64,000 nucleotides of DNA from Pararobbsia alpina (GTDB lineage Bacteria; Pseudomonadota; Gammaproteobacteria; Burkholderiales; Burkholderiaceae). Location of the stretch: the NCBI RefSeq assembly GCF_902859895.1, contig NZ_CADIKM010000015.1, forward strand, positions 61,671 to 125,670, in the 5' to 3' direction. The notes below the pieces were generated by a model that saw only the letters and a list, made by a program, of their open reading frames with translations, was not told the origin of the DNA and made no database searches. Position numbers and translations under genes: made by a program. Each line of letters starts with the position of its first letter. Positions within the stretch are counted from its first letter, which is position 1. This document shows, piece after piece, positions 1 through 8,698 of this stretch.

Positions 1-718
1 GCGTGTCGTAGCTCAGCTTCGGATACCAGTCCGTGCCACGACCGCCGGGCGTCATGTCGAGTACCGTCCATAGCGGCATCAAGTCGGGGGCCCCACGAGG
101 ATCCTGCCCAGGGTCCGCCGTTCGAGGGCCCATTTCATCGCCCCAGAAGTGACGCACGATGCCGCCCGAGCGGGTGAACACATTGAACGTCGCGTCGTCC
201 CCCGTATCGGGATCTTCACCGGCGTAGTCCTGATTGAAGCTGTTGTTCCCCGACGAATAGAGGCGAAGGTTATGCCAGCCGCGTTCCTTCTTGAATGCGA
301 CCAGACGGTCGATCGGCGATCGCGCGATCACGGCAAAGGCCACGCGTTGCAGGATGTCGGGCATCTCGCCGTTGAGCGAACTCAGCATCGAGGTGCACAT
401 TGGACATGGCCGTTCTCGTTTGGGACCGTACATCCAGTTGTAGGTGACCAAGGTGTCGTGTTCGCCGAACATTTGAGACAACGTCACCGTGCCTTGCTCG
501 CTCTCGAATGAATAGTCCTTCGGCGGCTCGCCACCGGGGGGAAGGGCACGGCGCAGGGCGGCGACACGTTCGATATGGCGCCGCAATTCGATTTCTTCCG
601 CCAGCAGGGCGTTGCGTGCCTGCCGGAATTGCGTGCTCTCACCCGGGAACCGTCGCGGCGATTGGGCAAGCGTTGCGGCGGGCTTCAATATCTGTGTGAA
701 TTCAGCTACGTCCGTCAT
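1..718 (-). CDS. DUF899 family thioredoxin-like protein (3' end outside window)
   Basis: The reverse strand encodes at least 239 residues beginning MTDVAEFTQILKP and running off the left edge of the window, so the C-terminus is missing. A good ribosome site (AAGGAG) lies just before the ATG. The protein has the DUF899 layout: a charged N-terminal helix, a beta region starting near residue 75 (YSFESEQGTVTLSQMFG), a CPMC motif at residues 105-108, and later FNVFTRSGG and RHFWGDEMG segments. DUF899 proteins have a thioredoxin-like fold and no well-established reaction. The CPMC pair makes a redox role plausible but unproven. It is transcribed leftward and is separated from the next leftward gene by about 300 bases that show nothing clear. 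Confidence 0.85.
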   Translation of the reverse strand, partial: MTDVAEFTQILKPAATLAQSPRRFPGESTQFRQARNALLAEEIELRRHIERVAALRRALPPGGEPPKDYSFESEQGTVTLSQMFGEHDTLVTYNWMYGPKRERPCPMCTSMLSSLNGEMPDILQRVAFAVIARSPIDRLVAFKKERGWHNLRLYSSGNNSFNQDYAGEDPDTGDDATFNVFTRSGGIVRHFWGDEMGPRTADPGQDPRGAPDLMPLWTVLDMTPGGRGTDWYPKLSYDT

Positions 719-1025
719 GAACGATCTCCTTGGATCAAAAGGATCGGGGCGCCGGCGACCGGGGATTGAACGGCATATTTGCCGCCTGGTCCCCCAGCCT
801 GGGTCCGCAGCCTGGGTCCCCATATCCACGACGAACGGCGCTTTCACGAATCGACAGTGAGCGCGATATATTTCGACTTCTCCGAAACGCGTGACGCTTC
901 CGGCCGTTGCTGAGCGCGGCTGTCAATTCACTATGCACTATGGAGGAAGTCGCGTTTCGGCGCCGCAGCAATGCGGTTTGCCAGTCAAACTGCTGGCTAT
1001 TTGCCCCAGCAGTCGTCTTTTTTCC

Positions 1026-1832
1026 TCAGGTAGGAAGTTTGTCGAGAAAAGCGTGTATCGCCCTATTGAATTGCGCCGGCCTTTGCAGCGGGGCGAAGTG
1101 GCTGACGCCAGGCAGAAGAATCAATTCGGCGCCGGGGATGCTCCGGGCAAGGTATTCCGCATGTTCCGGCTTGATGAATTCATCGAACTCACTCTGCACG
1201 ATCGCAACGGGTGCGCGGATCTCGGCCAAGTCGCGGGCGGAATAGTTGGGTTGGGTTTTCATCATCTCGCTGACTGCACCGACAAACGCATCGAAATCAT
1301 CCGGCGTGGCGGACAGTTCGGCATAGTCTTGGGCGTGTCGGTTGAAGCAACGGTCGATCACCGGGGTGGCGACGAATGCCTTCGTGCCGGTGGGGTCCAT
1401 ATTGCAGCCGAAGTAAAAAACCCCTGCGATGCGCTTCGGGCTTTTCATGCCGAGGATCAAAGCCGTGCAGGCCCCGTCGCTCCAGCCGACGATGGCGGCG
1501 CGTTCAAGCTGCAATGCGTCCATGACGGCCAGAACGTCGGACGCCATCAGCTCGTACATGTAGGGTTTCGAGTCGCGTGTGCTGCGACCATGACCGCGGC
1601 TGTCGATGAGTACGACGCGGTGGCCGGAGCCGACCAGCTCCGGCACCTGATAACCCCAGTTACCGCTATGGCCCAGTCCGCCGTGGAGCAGGATCACGGG
1701 GGCGCCGGAGCCGTAAGCCGTGTACCAGATCCGAGCCCCGTCGTGCTCCACATAGCCCTGATCATGGGCGGCCGGCAGGGGCGTGGCGCCATGTGCCGCA
1801 AAGCTTTCAAGCTCGTCGTCGTAGGGTTCCAT
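1026..1832 (-). CDS. alpha/beta hydrolase
   Basis: A 268-residue alpha/beta hydrolase if started at the ATG at 1832. An earlier in-frame start at 1901 would run into the end of the upstream dhaL gene and adds sequence unlike the family. Visible marks are the oxyanion-side LLHGGLGHSGNW, the strand VVLIDSRGHGRS, the nucleophile elbow VGWSDGA (Ser in G-W-S-D-G), an acid in the SEFDEFI region, and a C-terminal catalytic His in GVSHFAPLQ. It is the last gene of a leftward operon holding a sugar-alcohol importer, a dehydrogenase and a dihydroxyacetone-type kinase. It might hydrolyse an ester or lactone of the same substrate. The substrate cannot be read from sequence. Confidence 0.82.
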   Translation of the reverse strand: MEPYDDELESFAAHGATPLPAAHDQGYVEHDGARIWYTAYGSGAPVILLHGGLGHSGNWGYQVPELVGSGHRVVLIDSRGHGRSTRDSKPYMYELMASDVLAVMDALQLERAAIVGWSDGACTALILGMKSPKRIAGVFYFGCNMDPTGTKAFVATPVIDRCFNRHAQDYAELSATPDDFDAFVGAVSEMMKTQPNYSARDLAEIRAPVAIVQSEFDEFIKPEHAEYLARSIPGAELILLPGVSHFAPLQRPAQFNRAIHAFLDKLPT

Positions 1833-1866
1833 ATCGGTCCGGTGCCATGCATGCCTCTGTTCGGTG

Positions 1867-2523
1867 CTATGCGTCGTCCAGCAACCGCACAAGCGACTCA
1901 CCCATGCTGCGTAGAATCAGAAAGGACGAACAGGCCCCGGCATCGAGCACGCCGATTGAACGATCGCCCAGTCGGCTTGCGCGACCGATGCGGGCTCGCA
2001 GCTCGCGAGTCGAATTCATGCCTGCTTCCGCGGCCGCAATCATTGCGTGGAGGCAGTCACGAAAGGACTGTCCGGCCGCTGACGCTGCCTGATACGCATT
2101 GCTGGCCGGAACCAGGGTATCGATGAGCGTCTTGTCGCCTATCTTAGCATCACCGATTTCCTGAACGGACTCGATCCCGGAAACGAGCGCGCGATGGAAC
2201 ATGTCCTTGTCGAGCAAGGCGTGTCCGGCAAATACATCGCTCATGCTCAGGAAGAACGTGCCATAGAGCGGGCCCATCGATCCGCCGATACCTTCCATCA
2301 AGGCCGCGGACAAATCACTCAGGGCAACCGGCAGCGAGGGCAGGGCACCTCGCTTCGCGAGTCGTTCGCCGCACTGCGTGAATCCCTTGCTCATATTGAT
2401 GCCGTGGTCGCCATCGCCGATCGCACCGTCGACTTCGCTCAGGTATTGCCGATTGGCGTTGATGACTGTGATCAGATCGAGGACGACCCCGCCTGCCTTG
2501 TCAAGTTCGATGGCTTCGCTCAC
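1867..2523 (-). CDS. dhaL: DhaL-type kinase subunit (nucleotide-binding)
   Basis: A 218-residue DhaL domain, the usual length for a stand-alone subunit. The start is GTG at 2523: the GTG shares the bases GTGA with the stop of dhaK, and GGAGG sits just upstream inside dhaK. The metal/ADP-binding signature is D32, D37 and D39 in VDGAIGDGDHGINM, followed by the GIGGSMGPLYGTF loop. In PTS-type systems DhaL carries ADP that is rephosphorylated by DhaM; in ATP-type kinases the same domain is fused behind DhaK. Here it is split from DhaK, and no DhaM or other PTS protein lies in the window. The likely acceptor in this locus is erythrulose or another short keto-sugar rather than dihydroxyacetone itself (inference). 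Confidence 0.88.
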   Translation of the reverse strand: MSEAIELDKAGGVVLDLITVINANRQYLSEVDGAIGDGDHGINMSKGFTQCGERLAKRGALPSLPVALSDLSAALMEGIGGSMGPLYGTFFLSMSDVFAGHALLDKDMFHRALVSGIESVQEIGDAKIGDKTLIDTLVPASNAYQAASAAGQSFRDCLHAMIAAAEAGMNSTRELRARIGRASRLGDRSIGVLDAGACSSFLILRSMGESLVRLLDDA

Positions 2524-3527
2524 GATGCGCCTCCCACGGTGATGCCGATGCTGTGGCACGGATGGGCGAGGCAGGCGCTGAGCTCGGCGTCGAGCTTGGT
2601 CAGCGTCACGGTCACCCCCATCATTTCCAGCGACGTATAGAGATTGCCCACGCGTGAAAACTGGATCTCGATGCCGGCTTCGCGCAGGATATCCGCGACC
2701 TCGGCATACAGGATGTACTGCTCCATCAGCGGGGTCGCACCCAGGCCGGACAACAGCAGCGATACCTTGTCGCCGCGTGCGAAGGGCAGGTCCGGCAGCA
2801 GCTTGTCGAGCATCAGCTTCGCCATGTCGCGCGCGGGTACCGTGGACTGAACCTCGATACCGGGCTCGCCATGATGGCCGATACCGACTTCCATCTCGCC
2901 GTCCTTGATCGTGAAATTGGACTTGCCGACAGCGGGAATCGTGCAGGCGGACAGGCCGATGCCGATCGAGCGCGTCACGTCGATCGCATGCTGTGCGGCC
3001 TCGATCACCTCGTCGAGCGATCCACCTTGCGCGGCGCGAGCGCCGGCGACCTTCCACATCACGATTTCACCGGCCACGCCACGGCGTTTCTCGATCTCGT
3101 CCAGCGGTGCCGATGCGGCATCGTCGTTGGCGACGACGGTGCGAACGCGAATGCCTTCGCGCTCGGCCATCTTGATCGCCATCTTCACGTTCATGTTGTC
3201 GCCGGCATAGTTCCCGTAAAGACAGGCGACACCGGCACCGCCGTCGGCAGCCCTGAACGCGTCGAGGAAGGATTTCGCGGTCGGAGACGAGAAGATCTCG
3301 CCGACGGCTACGGCATCCACGACGTTCTGCCCCACATATCCGATGAAGGCGGGCTCATGGCCCGATCCCCCGCCGGTGACGATGCCCACACGACCCTTCT
3401 GGGCCGCGCCCACGTGATGGACGACGCGTGGGTTGTCCGCGGATACCCGCAGTTCGGGATGAGCGACAAGGATGCCGCGCAACATATCTTCGACAACGAG
3501 ATCAGGGTTATTGATGACGCGATTCAT
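2520..3527 (-). CDS. dhaK: DhaK-type kinase subunit (ketose-binding), probable tetrulose kinase
   Basis: A 335-residue DhaK protein. The GGGSGHEP motif (residues 53-59) and the HHGEPG motif carrying the family His that binds the keto-substrate covalently as a hemiaminal (H219) are both intact. Its last codons overlap the GTG start of dhaL, so the two are translationally coupled. Upstream by 27 bases is an SDR dehydrogenase, then a ribose-type ABC importer; a divergent RpiB-type isomerase completes the set. In mycobacterial tetritol pathways DhaK-type enzymes phosphorylate D- or L-erythrulose. By that analogy this one likely makes erythrulose 4-phosphate or 1-phosphate. A plain dihydroxyacetone kinase is the alternative. 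Confidence 0.88.
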   Translation of the reverse strand: MNRVINNPDLVVEDMLRGILVAHPELRVSADNPRVVHHVGAAQKGRVGIVTGGGSGHEPAFIGYVGQNVVDAVAVGEIFSSPTAKSFLDAFRAADGGAGVACLYGNYAGDNMNVKMAIKMAEREGIRVRTVVANDDAASAPLDEIEKRRGVAGEIVMWKVAGARAAQGGSLDEVIEAAQHAIDVTRSIGIGLSACTIPAVGKSNFTIKDGEMEVGIGHHGEPGIEVQSTVPARDMAKLMLDKLLPDLPFARGDKVSLLLSGLGATPLMEQYILYAEVADILREAGIEIQFSRVGNLYTSLEMMGVTVTLTKLDAELSACLAHPCHSIGITVGGAS

Positions 3528-3554
3528 GCCAGTCCTTTACATCTTCGATTGTTG

Positions 3555-4322
3555 TCATTGAGCGGTATAGCCGCCGTCGATCACGATGTTCTCGCCGTTC
3601 ACCATCGCCGCCGCGTCGCTGGCGAGATAGAGAATCAATGTGCCGATTTCATCGGGTCGGGCGAATCGCCCGACCGGTATCCTGGCCTTCATGGCCTCTC
3701 CGACCGCGCCGGCCCAGGCCTTTCTGCCGAGCTCAGTCTCGACGACCGTGGGCGAAACCGCGTTCACGGTAATGCCATGCTTCGCCCATTCGAGCGCGAG
3801 GACCTTGGTCATGCCGACGATCGCGGCCTTGCTTGCGCAATAGGCGACATGACGTTCCAGTGCAATCACACTCGCCTGGGATGCCAGGTTGACGATGCGC
3901 CCGTACCCGCGCCGGATCATCTCCTTGCCTACTGCCTGGGCAAGCAGGAAGGGTGCCTTGAGATTGAGCGCCATGGTCTTGTCCCATGCGGCCTCGGACA
4001 ACGATTCGGCGTTCTCGAGCAGCGCAAGGCCGGCATTGTTGACGAGGATGTCGATCCGGCCATGAGTGTCGACCACACGACGCACTGCCGTATCGATGGC
4101 CCCGGCGGCAACGAGGTCCGTCACGATCGGCAAGTGACGCCCGGCACCACCGGGAAGCGTCGCGGCCGCTTCGACGACCTTCGGATCGATATCGAGCAGC
4201 GCGATGCGCGCACCCGCCGCCGCCAGACTTTCCGCGGTGGCCAGGCCGATGCCGCTTGCCGCACCCGTCACGATCGCTACGCGATCGGTAAGATCAAAAC
4301 GATATCCTGCTTCAAGCGACAT
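3555..4322 (-). CDS. SDR-family polyol dehydrogenase (candidate D-threitol/tetritol dehydrogenase)
   Basis: A classical 255-residue short-chain dehydrogenase. It has the nucleotide loop TGAASGIG (19-26), an aspartate after beta-2 (ALLDIDP) that favours NAD over NADP, NNAG near 95-98, and the catalytic set S148, Y161 and K165 in YCASK. It lies between the substrate-binding protein gene of a sugar ABC importer and dhaK in one leftward operon, with gaps of about 50 and 27 bases. The gene set resembles tetritol catabolism in Mycobacterium, where an SDR oxidises D-threitol to D-erythrulose. The oxidative role is well supported by context; the exact polyol is an inference. Confidence 0.87.
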   Translation of the reverse strand: MSLEAGYRFDLTDRVAIVTGAASGIGLATAESLAAAGARIALLDIDPKVVEAAATLPGGAGRHLPIVTDLVAAGAIDTAVRRVVDTHGRIDILVNNAGLALLENAESLSEAAWDKTMALNLKAPFLLAQAVGKEMIRRGYGRIVNLASQASVIALERHVAYCASKAAIVGMTKVLALEWAKHGITVNAVSPTVVETELGRKAWAGAVGEAMKARIPVGRFARPDEIGTLILYLASDAAAMVNGENIVIDGGYTAQ

Positions 4323-4373
4323 GACCTGGCTCCTTGCCTTCTTGTCTATTCTCTTGCTTGCCCGCTTTGTCGC

Positions 4374-5381
4374 CTATTGCGCGACTTCGTGGACCTTCTT
4401 CAGGATGGCATCGGCATTGGCCTGGGTGACCTGGGTCCAGGGCACCGTATAGTTCTTGGCCGTACCGCCGTTCCACGGCATCTTGTCGCCGTATTCCGCC
4501 CAGATGTCCGAGCGCGGCTTGTACGACGCACCCAGCGTCACGCGCAATGCCACATCGAGCGCGCCCTGCGATTGCGCCTTCGCGTCCTGGAAGAAGGTCG
4601 TCATCTCGCCGCGCTTGGCGGCCTGGATGCCATCGGCAACGCCGTCGACGCCAGCCACCGGAATCTTCTTCGGATCGAGGCCCTTCGACTTCATCGCCTG
4701 GATCGCACCGAGCGCTTCCTCATCGTTCTCGGCGATGATGCCGTTGATCTGGCCGGGGTGCGAGGTCAGCAAGTCTTCGACGAGTGCCAGCGCTTCGGCG
4801 CGCGACCAGTTGGCGGTCTTGTTTTGCAGGACCTTGACGTCCTTGTGCTGGGCCAGCACTTCGTCGATGCCCTTGGAGCGATCGATCTGCGCGGATTGCC
4901 CGATCGGCCCTTCGATGATCACGACGTTGCCCTTGCCGCCGATCGCCTTGACGATCGCTTCGGCTTCCATGCGGCCGGCCACCACGTCGTCGTTGCCCAC
5001 ATACGACGTGAGCTTGTCGCCCGACACATGCGTGTTCGATCCGATCACCGGGATATGCGCGGCCATGGCCTTCGCCACATCGGCGGCGCCCGCATTCTTG
5101 TCGATCGGCGCAAAGATGATCGCGTCGTATTTCTGCGTGATCATGGTGTCGAACTGATTGCTCTGCGTGAGCGCGTCGTAGTTGCCGTCGAACACGACGA
5201 GATCGACCGTGCCGTCCTTGACAGCGGGATCCTGCTTGAGTGCATTGGTCCACATCTGCATGAACTCGGCTTTCAGGCCATACGGCATGACGCCGATGCG
5301 GATGGGTTTCGCTTGCACGGCGGTGGCGGCCATACCGGCCAATGCACACACCAAAACAGCTTTCTTCAGTGATGCCATCAC
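4374..5381 (-). CDS. ribose-type ABC transporter, periplasmic sugar-binding protein
   Basis: A 335-residue periplasmic binding protein of the ribose/galactose (type I) class. Residues 1-24 form a Sec signal peptide (MMASLKKAVLVCALAGM, cleavage after AVQA, mature KPIRIGVM). Features of the fold include YDAIIFAPIDKNAG, GNVVIIEGPIGQSAQ and GIIAENDEEALGAIQAM. The start may be the second ATG, one codon in. The gene is preceded by its permease and ATPase genes and followed by a dehydrogenase and kinase in the same operon, so it probably selects the four-carbon polyol processed by them. In this family the binding protein sets transporter specificity. Confidence 0.9.
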   Translation of the reverse strand: MMASLKKAVLVCALAGMAATAVQAKPIRIGVMPYGLKAEFMQMWTNALKQDPAVKDGTVDLVVFDGNYDALTQSNQFDTMITQKYDAIIFAPIDKNAGAADVAKAMAAHIPVIGSNTHVSGDKLTSYVGNDDVVAGRMEAEAIVKAIGGKGNVVIIEGPIGQSAQIDRSKGIDEVLAQHKDVKVLQNKTANWSRAEALALVEDLLTSHPGQINGIIAENDEEALGAIQAMKSKGLDPKKIPVAGVDGVADGIQAAKRGEMTTFFQDAKAQSQGALDVALRVTLGASYKPRSDIWAEYGDKMPWNGGTAKNYTVPWTQVTQANADAILKKVHEVAQ

Positions 5382-5422
5382 TGTCTCCTCAGGTTTTCTA
5401 AATGTGTCTGTTGCGGATACGG

Positions 5423-6406
5423 CTAGGACTTCTTGCGGGATGCATCGAGAAGGACGGCACCGACGATGATGACGCCCTTCACGACTTGCTGGTAATACGA
5501 GGACACGCCGAGCAGATTCAATCCGTTGTTGATCACGCCGATCAGCAGGGCGCCGACCACGGTGCCGCCGAGCGAGCCAGAGCCGCCCGACAGGCTGGTG
5601 CCTCCGATCACGACGGCGGCGATGGCGTCGAGTTCATAGGACAGGCCGGCCTGCGGCAGTGCCGATGTCGTGCGCGCCGCCAGGATGATGCCGGCCAGGC
5701 CAGCGAGGATGCCGCCGATCACGTACACGGAAAAGATGATCTTGCCGGTCGAGATGCCGCTCGTCTTCGCGCTTTTCACATTGCCGCCCACGGCATAGAC
5801 ATAGCGGCCATAGGTCGTGTAGCGCAAGATGAACCAGAACAGCAGGACCACCAGTGCGAAGATGATCACGGGCACCGGGATGCCGGCGAGCGTACCCGTG
5901 CCCGTGCTCAGGAAGTCGTCGGGCAGATCGGCGATCGGCATGCCGCCGCTGTAGATGAAGGTCAGCCCTCGCGCGACGCTCAGCATGCCGAGCGTGGCGA
6001 CAAACGAAGGTACGGCGAAGCGTGCCACGAGAACGCCGTTCACCGCGCCGACCAGGCCCCCGACCACCAGGCCGGACAAGAGGCCCAGTGCCACACCGTG
6101 CGGATGGGCGCCGGTGATCACGCTCGCACTGACCATGCCGGCAAGCGCCAGCGTCGAGCCGACCGACAGATCGATACCCGAGGTCAGGACCACATAGGTC
6201 ATGCCGACCGCGAGAATGCCGTTGATCGAGGTCTGGCGCAGGATGTCGGCGATATTGCCCCAGGTCAGGAAATACTGGTTCGAGAAAGTCAGTACGATGC
6301 ACAGCAGGATCAGTACGGCAACGATGCCGTATCGTCGGTAGAGTTGCTGCATATGTGCAGCGCGGCCCTGGCGCACGACGTTGACGGGCGAAGTTTGAGT
6401 ATTCAT
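5423..6406 (-). CDS. ribose-type ABC transporter permease
   Basis: A 327-residue RbsC-type inner-membrane permease with about eight to ten hydrophobic segments. It carries the family block NGILAVGMTYVVLTSGIDLSVGS, cited here only by its ends (NGILAVG to DLSVGS), and the EAA-like GGTSLSGGSGSLGGT near the C-terminus, which contacts the ATPase. Its ATG lies inside the end of the upstream ATPase gene (ATGA overlap), so translation of the two is coupled. It forms the membrane channel of the importer whose binding protein is encoded 41 bases downstream. Confidence 0.9.
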   Translation of the reverse strand: MNTQTSPVNVVRQGRAAHMQQLYRRYGIVAVLILLCIVLTFSNQYFLTWGNIADILRQTSINGILAVGMTYVVLTSGIDLSVGSTLALAGMVSASVITGAHPHGVALGLLSGLVVGGLVGAVNGVLVARFAVPSFVATLGMLSVARGLTFIYSGGMPIADLPDDFLSTGTGTLAGIPVPVIIFALVVLLFWFILRYTTYGRYVYAVGGNVKSAKTSGISTGKIIFSVYVIGGILAGLAGIILAARTTSALPQAGLSYELDAIAAVVIGGTSLSGGSGSLGGTVVGALLIGVINNGLNLLGVSSYYQQVVKGVIIVGAVLLDASRKKS

Positions 6407-7881
6407 GAGGCGAGATGCAAAAGGTCTTCCTGGCTGGCAAGATGGCCGTCGATCACTGAGACCAACTGCCCCGATTTGAAAATGGCGATGCGGTCGCTGA
6501 CGTCGAGAATCTCCTGGGTTTCGGATGACACGACGATCGCCGCCCCGCCTTGCGACACAAAGTCGCCGAGAAGCTTGTAGATCTCGCGCTTGGCGCCCTC
6601 GTCGATACCGCGCGTCGGCTCATCGCATAACAGGCAGGTGGGATCGGTCGACAGACAACGGGCCAAGACGACCTTCTGCTGGTTGCCCCCGCTCATCGAG
6701 GACACCGCGAGCGACAGGGAACTGGTCTTGATGCGCATGCGTTCGACCATCGACTGCGCCAGTGCCTTGACTTTGCGGAAGTTGATCAGGGAAAAGCGCG
6801 AGAGCGACGGATAGGCGGAAAGCGAGATGTTGTCTCGCACGGACGAGGACAGCACAAGCCCCGTTTCCTTGCGGTCCTCGGTGACGAGCGCGATACCGGC
6901 CTGGATCGCCTTGCGCGGTTTTCCAACGGCGAGTTTGCGCCCCTTGAACCTGATTTCGCCGCGCTCGGGACTCGTGAGGCCATAGAGGCAGTTCAGGTAT
7001 TCGCTCCGCCCCGATCCCATGAGCCCGTAGATGCCGAGCACTTCACCCGCGTGAACGCTCAGCGAGATGTCGTTGAATTCCGTCGTTCTTGAAAGCGCCG
7101 TCGATTCCAGGACCGGCTCGCCCGTCGTACGGCGAATCTTTTCAGTCGTGTTGAGCTTGCGTCCGACGATCGTGCTGACCAGATGCGCGCGATCGATATC
7201 GGCCATGCGGCCGCTCTCGACGAATCGGCCATCGCGGAACACGGAGTAGTCGTCCGCGATCCGGAATATCTCGGAAAGACGATGGGTGACATAGATAATG
7301 CCCGCGCCCCGCGCAGTCAGATTGCGGATCGCGCCGAACAGGACTTCCGTCTCGGACTCGCCGATTGCCGAAGTCGGCTCGTCCATGATCATCACGTCGC
7401 AATCGCGGCTGAACGCCTTGGCAATCTCGACGAGTTGAATCTGCGCGAGGCTGAGCGAGTCCACCTGCGCGCGGGCGTCGACTGGAAAGCCAAGGTGGTC
7501 GAGCAGATCCTGGGCTTGCCGCGCAAGCGCGTTGAACTTGACCAAGGCGCCGGCTCGCCGCGGCTCGCGCCCGAGGTAGAGGTTCTCCGCAACGGTCATC
7601 GCGCGAATCGGCGACAACTCCTGCGTGATGATCGCTATTCGATTTGCCAGGGCTTCGGCGGGCGAATTGAAATTGACTTCGCGTCCATTGAGCAGAATGC
7701 GTCCGGCATCGCGCTGGATGATGCCCATCACGATACTCAGGAACGTCGACTTGCCCGCTCCATTACCGCCGCAAAGCGCGTGGACGCTGCCGCGGCGCAG
7801 GCTCAAACGGCCATCTTCGAGCGCCGGAACGCCATCGAACGACTTTTGAAGGCCATGCGCTTCCAGAAGAAAGTCGCTCAT
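6403..7881 (-). CDS. ribose-type ABC transporter ATPase (two nucleotide-binding domains)
   Basis: A 492-residue RbsA/MglA-type ATPase. The N-terminal domain has Walker A GGNGAGKST (37-45), a divergent signature SLAQIQLVEIA and Walker B VMIMDEPTSAI. The C-terminal domain has the usual degenerate Walker A (GLMGSGRSE), signature MSGGNQQKV and Walker B LLCDEPTRGI. It powers the importer with the adjacent permease and binding protein. It is the first gene of the leftward operon. The 279 bases upstream separate it from the divergent isomerase and contain repeated TTTGATCA sites. Confidence 0.92.
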   Translation of the reverse strand: MSDFLLEAHGLQKSFDGVPALEDGRLSLRRGSVHALCGGNGAGKSTFLSIVMGIIQRDAGRILLNGREVNFNSPAEALANRIAIITQELSPIRAMTVAENLYLGREPRRAGALVKFNALARQAQDLLDHLGFPVDARAQVDSLSLAQIQLVEIAKAFSRDCDVMIMDEPTSAIGESETEVLFGAIRNLTARGAGIIYVTHRLSEIFRIADDYSVFRDGRFVESGRMADIDRAHLVSTIVGRKLNTTEKIRRTTGEPVLESTALSRTTEFNDISLSVHAGEVLGIYGLMGSGRSEYLNCLYGLTSPERGEIRFKGRKLAVGKPRKAIQAGIALVTEDRKETGLVLSSSVRDNISLSAYPSLSRFSLINFRKVKALAQSMVERMRIKTSSLSLAVSSMSGGNQQKVVLARCLSTDPTCLLCDEPTRGIDEGAKREIYKLLGDFVSQGGAAIVVSSETQEILDVSDRIAIFKSGQLVSVIDGHLASQEDLLHLAS

Positions 7882-8160
7882 CGTGTCTCCACCATTTGTG
7901 CATTGATGAACATTTGATCAACGCTGTGAATCCTAGGTTGGCCGTACTGGCCTGTCAATAATGAGATTAGAAGGGTTAACCCGATAATAGTTAACCCCAT
8001 ATCGATCAAAAAAACTGCTCAATTGGTGATCGAGAAAATCAAATATAAGCGATGTGGATTGATGGCGCCTTGACAGCATTTCCCGTGTCATTGAGAATTT
8101 GATCATCAATGCTCATTTGATCAGCGTAGACTGCAATTTAAAAGAATCAGGAGATGCGAG
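7882..8160. promoter_or_regulatory. divergent promoter/operator region with TTTGATCA repeats
   Basis: This 279-base AT-rich gap separates the leftward importer/kinase operon from the rightward isomerase gene. TTTGATCA occurs three times, at 7913-7920, 8098-8105 and 8116-8123. The word ATCAATGC(A/T)CA occurs once facing each gene (reverse strand around 7897-7908; forward strand around 8103-8115). One copy set therefore sits near each start. The SorC-family regulator encoded two genes to the right is the natural candidate to bind here. Binding itself is inferred. Confidence 0.55.
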
Positions 8161-8637
8161 ATGAATTTGGCGATCGGATGTGACGAGGCTGCCTTTGAAC
8201 TGAAGGAGCTAATCAAGCGGCACTTGATCGAGAAAGGCTTGGACGTGACCGATTTCGGGACGTACGATACGCAGCCTGTCCAATACCCGAACATCGCGTT
8301 CGCGGTCGCCGAAAGTATCGTGCGGGGTGAATCGGAGCGCGCGGTCCTGCTGTGTGGCACCGGAATTGGCATGGCGATTTCCGCCAACAAGGTATCCGGC
8401 ATTCGTGCCGCTCAGTGTCACGACACGTATTCCGCCGAACGCGCGATGAGGAGCAATAACGCGCAGATCATCACGCTCGGTTCGCGGGTCGTCGGCTCCG
8501 AACTGGCCAAGGCGATCGTCGACACATGGCTGGGTGCTCGATTTGACGGTGGCCGCTCCGCCGCCAAAGTCGACCGGATCACCGAATATGAAGAAAGCCT
8601 GAAGCAGCCGTTGGCTGCTGGCGACAAGAGACCATGA
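8161..8637 (+). CDS. RpiB/LacAB-family sugar-phosphate isomerase (candidate erythrulose-4-phosphate isomerase)
   Basis: A 158-residue RpiB-family isomerase, preceded by AGGAG. The catalytic cysteine is C65 in LLCGTGIGM, matching the RpiB active-site Cys. The conserved HDTYSAERAM and NNAQIITLG segments that bind the phosphate follow. RpiB proteins interconvert aldose and ketose phosphates. The gene diverges from a kinase/dehydrogenase/importer operon that would deliver a tetrulose phosphate. In the mycobacterial tetritol pathway an RpiB homologue (DerI) turns D-erythrulose 4-phosphate into D-erythrose 4-phosphate; that is the favoured role here. Ribose 5-phosphate isomerase B is the alternative. 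Confidence 0.87.
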   Translation: MNLAIGCDEAAFELKELIKRHLIEKGLDVTDFGTYDTQPVQYPNIAFAVAESIVRGESERAVLLCGTGIGMAISANKVSGIRAAQCHDTYSAERAMRSNNAQIITLGSRVVGSELAKAIVDTWLGARFDGGRSAAKVDRITEYEESLKQPLAAGDKRP

Positions 8638-8698
8638 ACTGAGGGGGCTGTTCGATAGAAGAGTGGGGCGATTCGAGCAGCGTTGCAAAGGGAGCGAT

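Noticed and set aside
1867..3057. A single 396-codon gene covering dhaL and part of dhaK
   Set aside because: Only its last 218 codons are DhaL-like; the first part is antisense-like noise in the dhaK region. The GTG overlapping the dhaK stop is the proper start.
2871..5372. A plus-strand open frame of 833 codons opposite dhaK, the SDR and the binding-protein gene
   Set aside because: It is antisense to three well-supported genes, and its product is Arg/His/Asp-rich without any domain. Long shadow frames are expected at this GC content.
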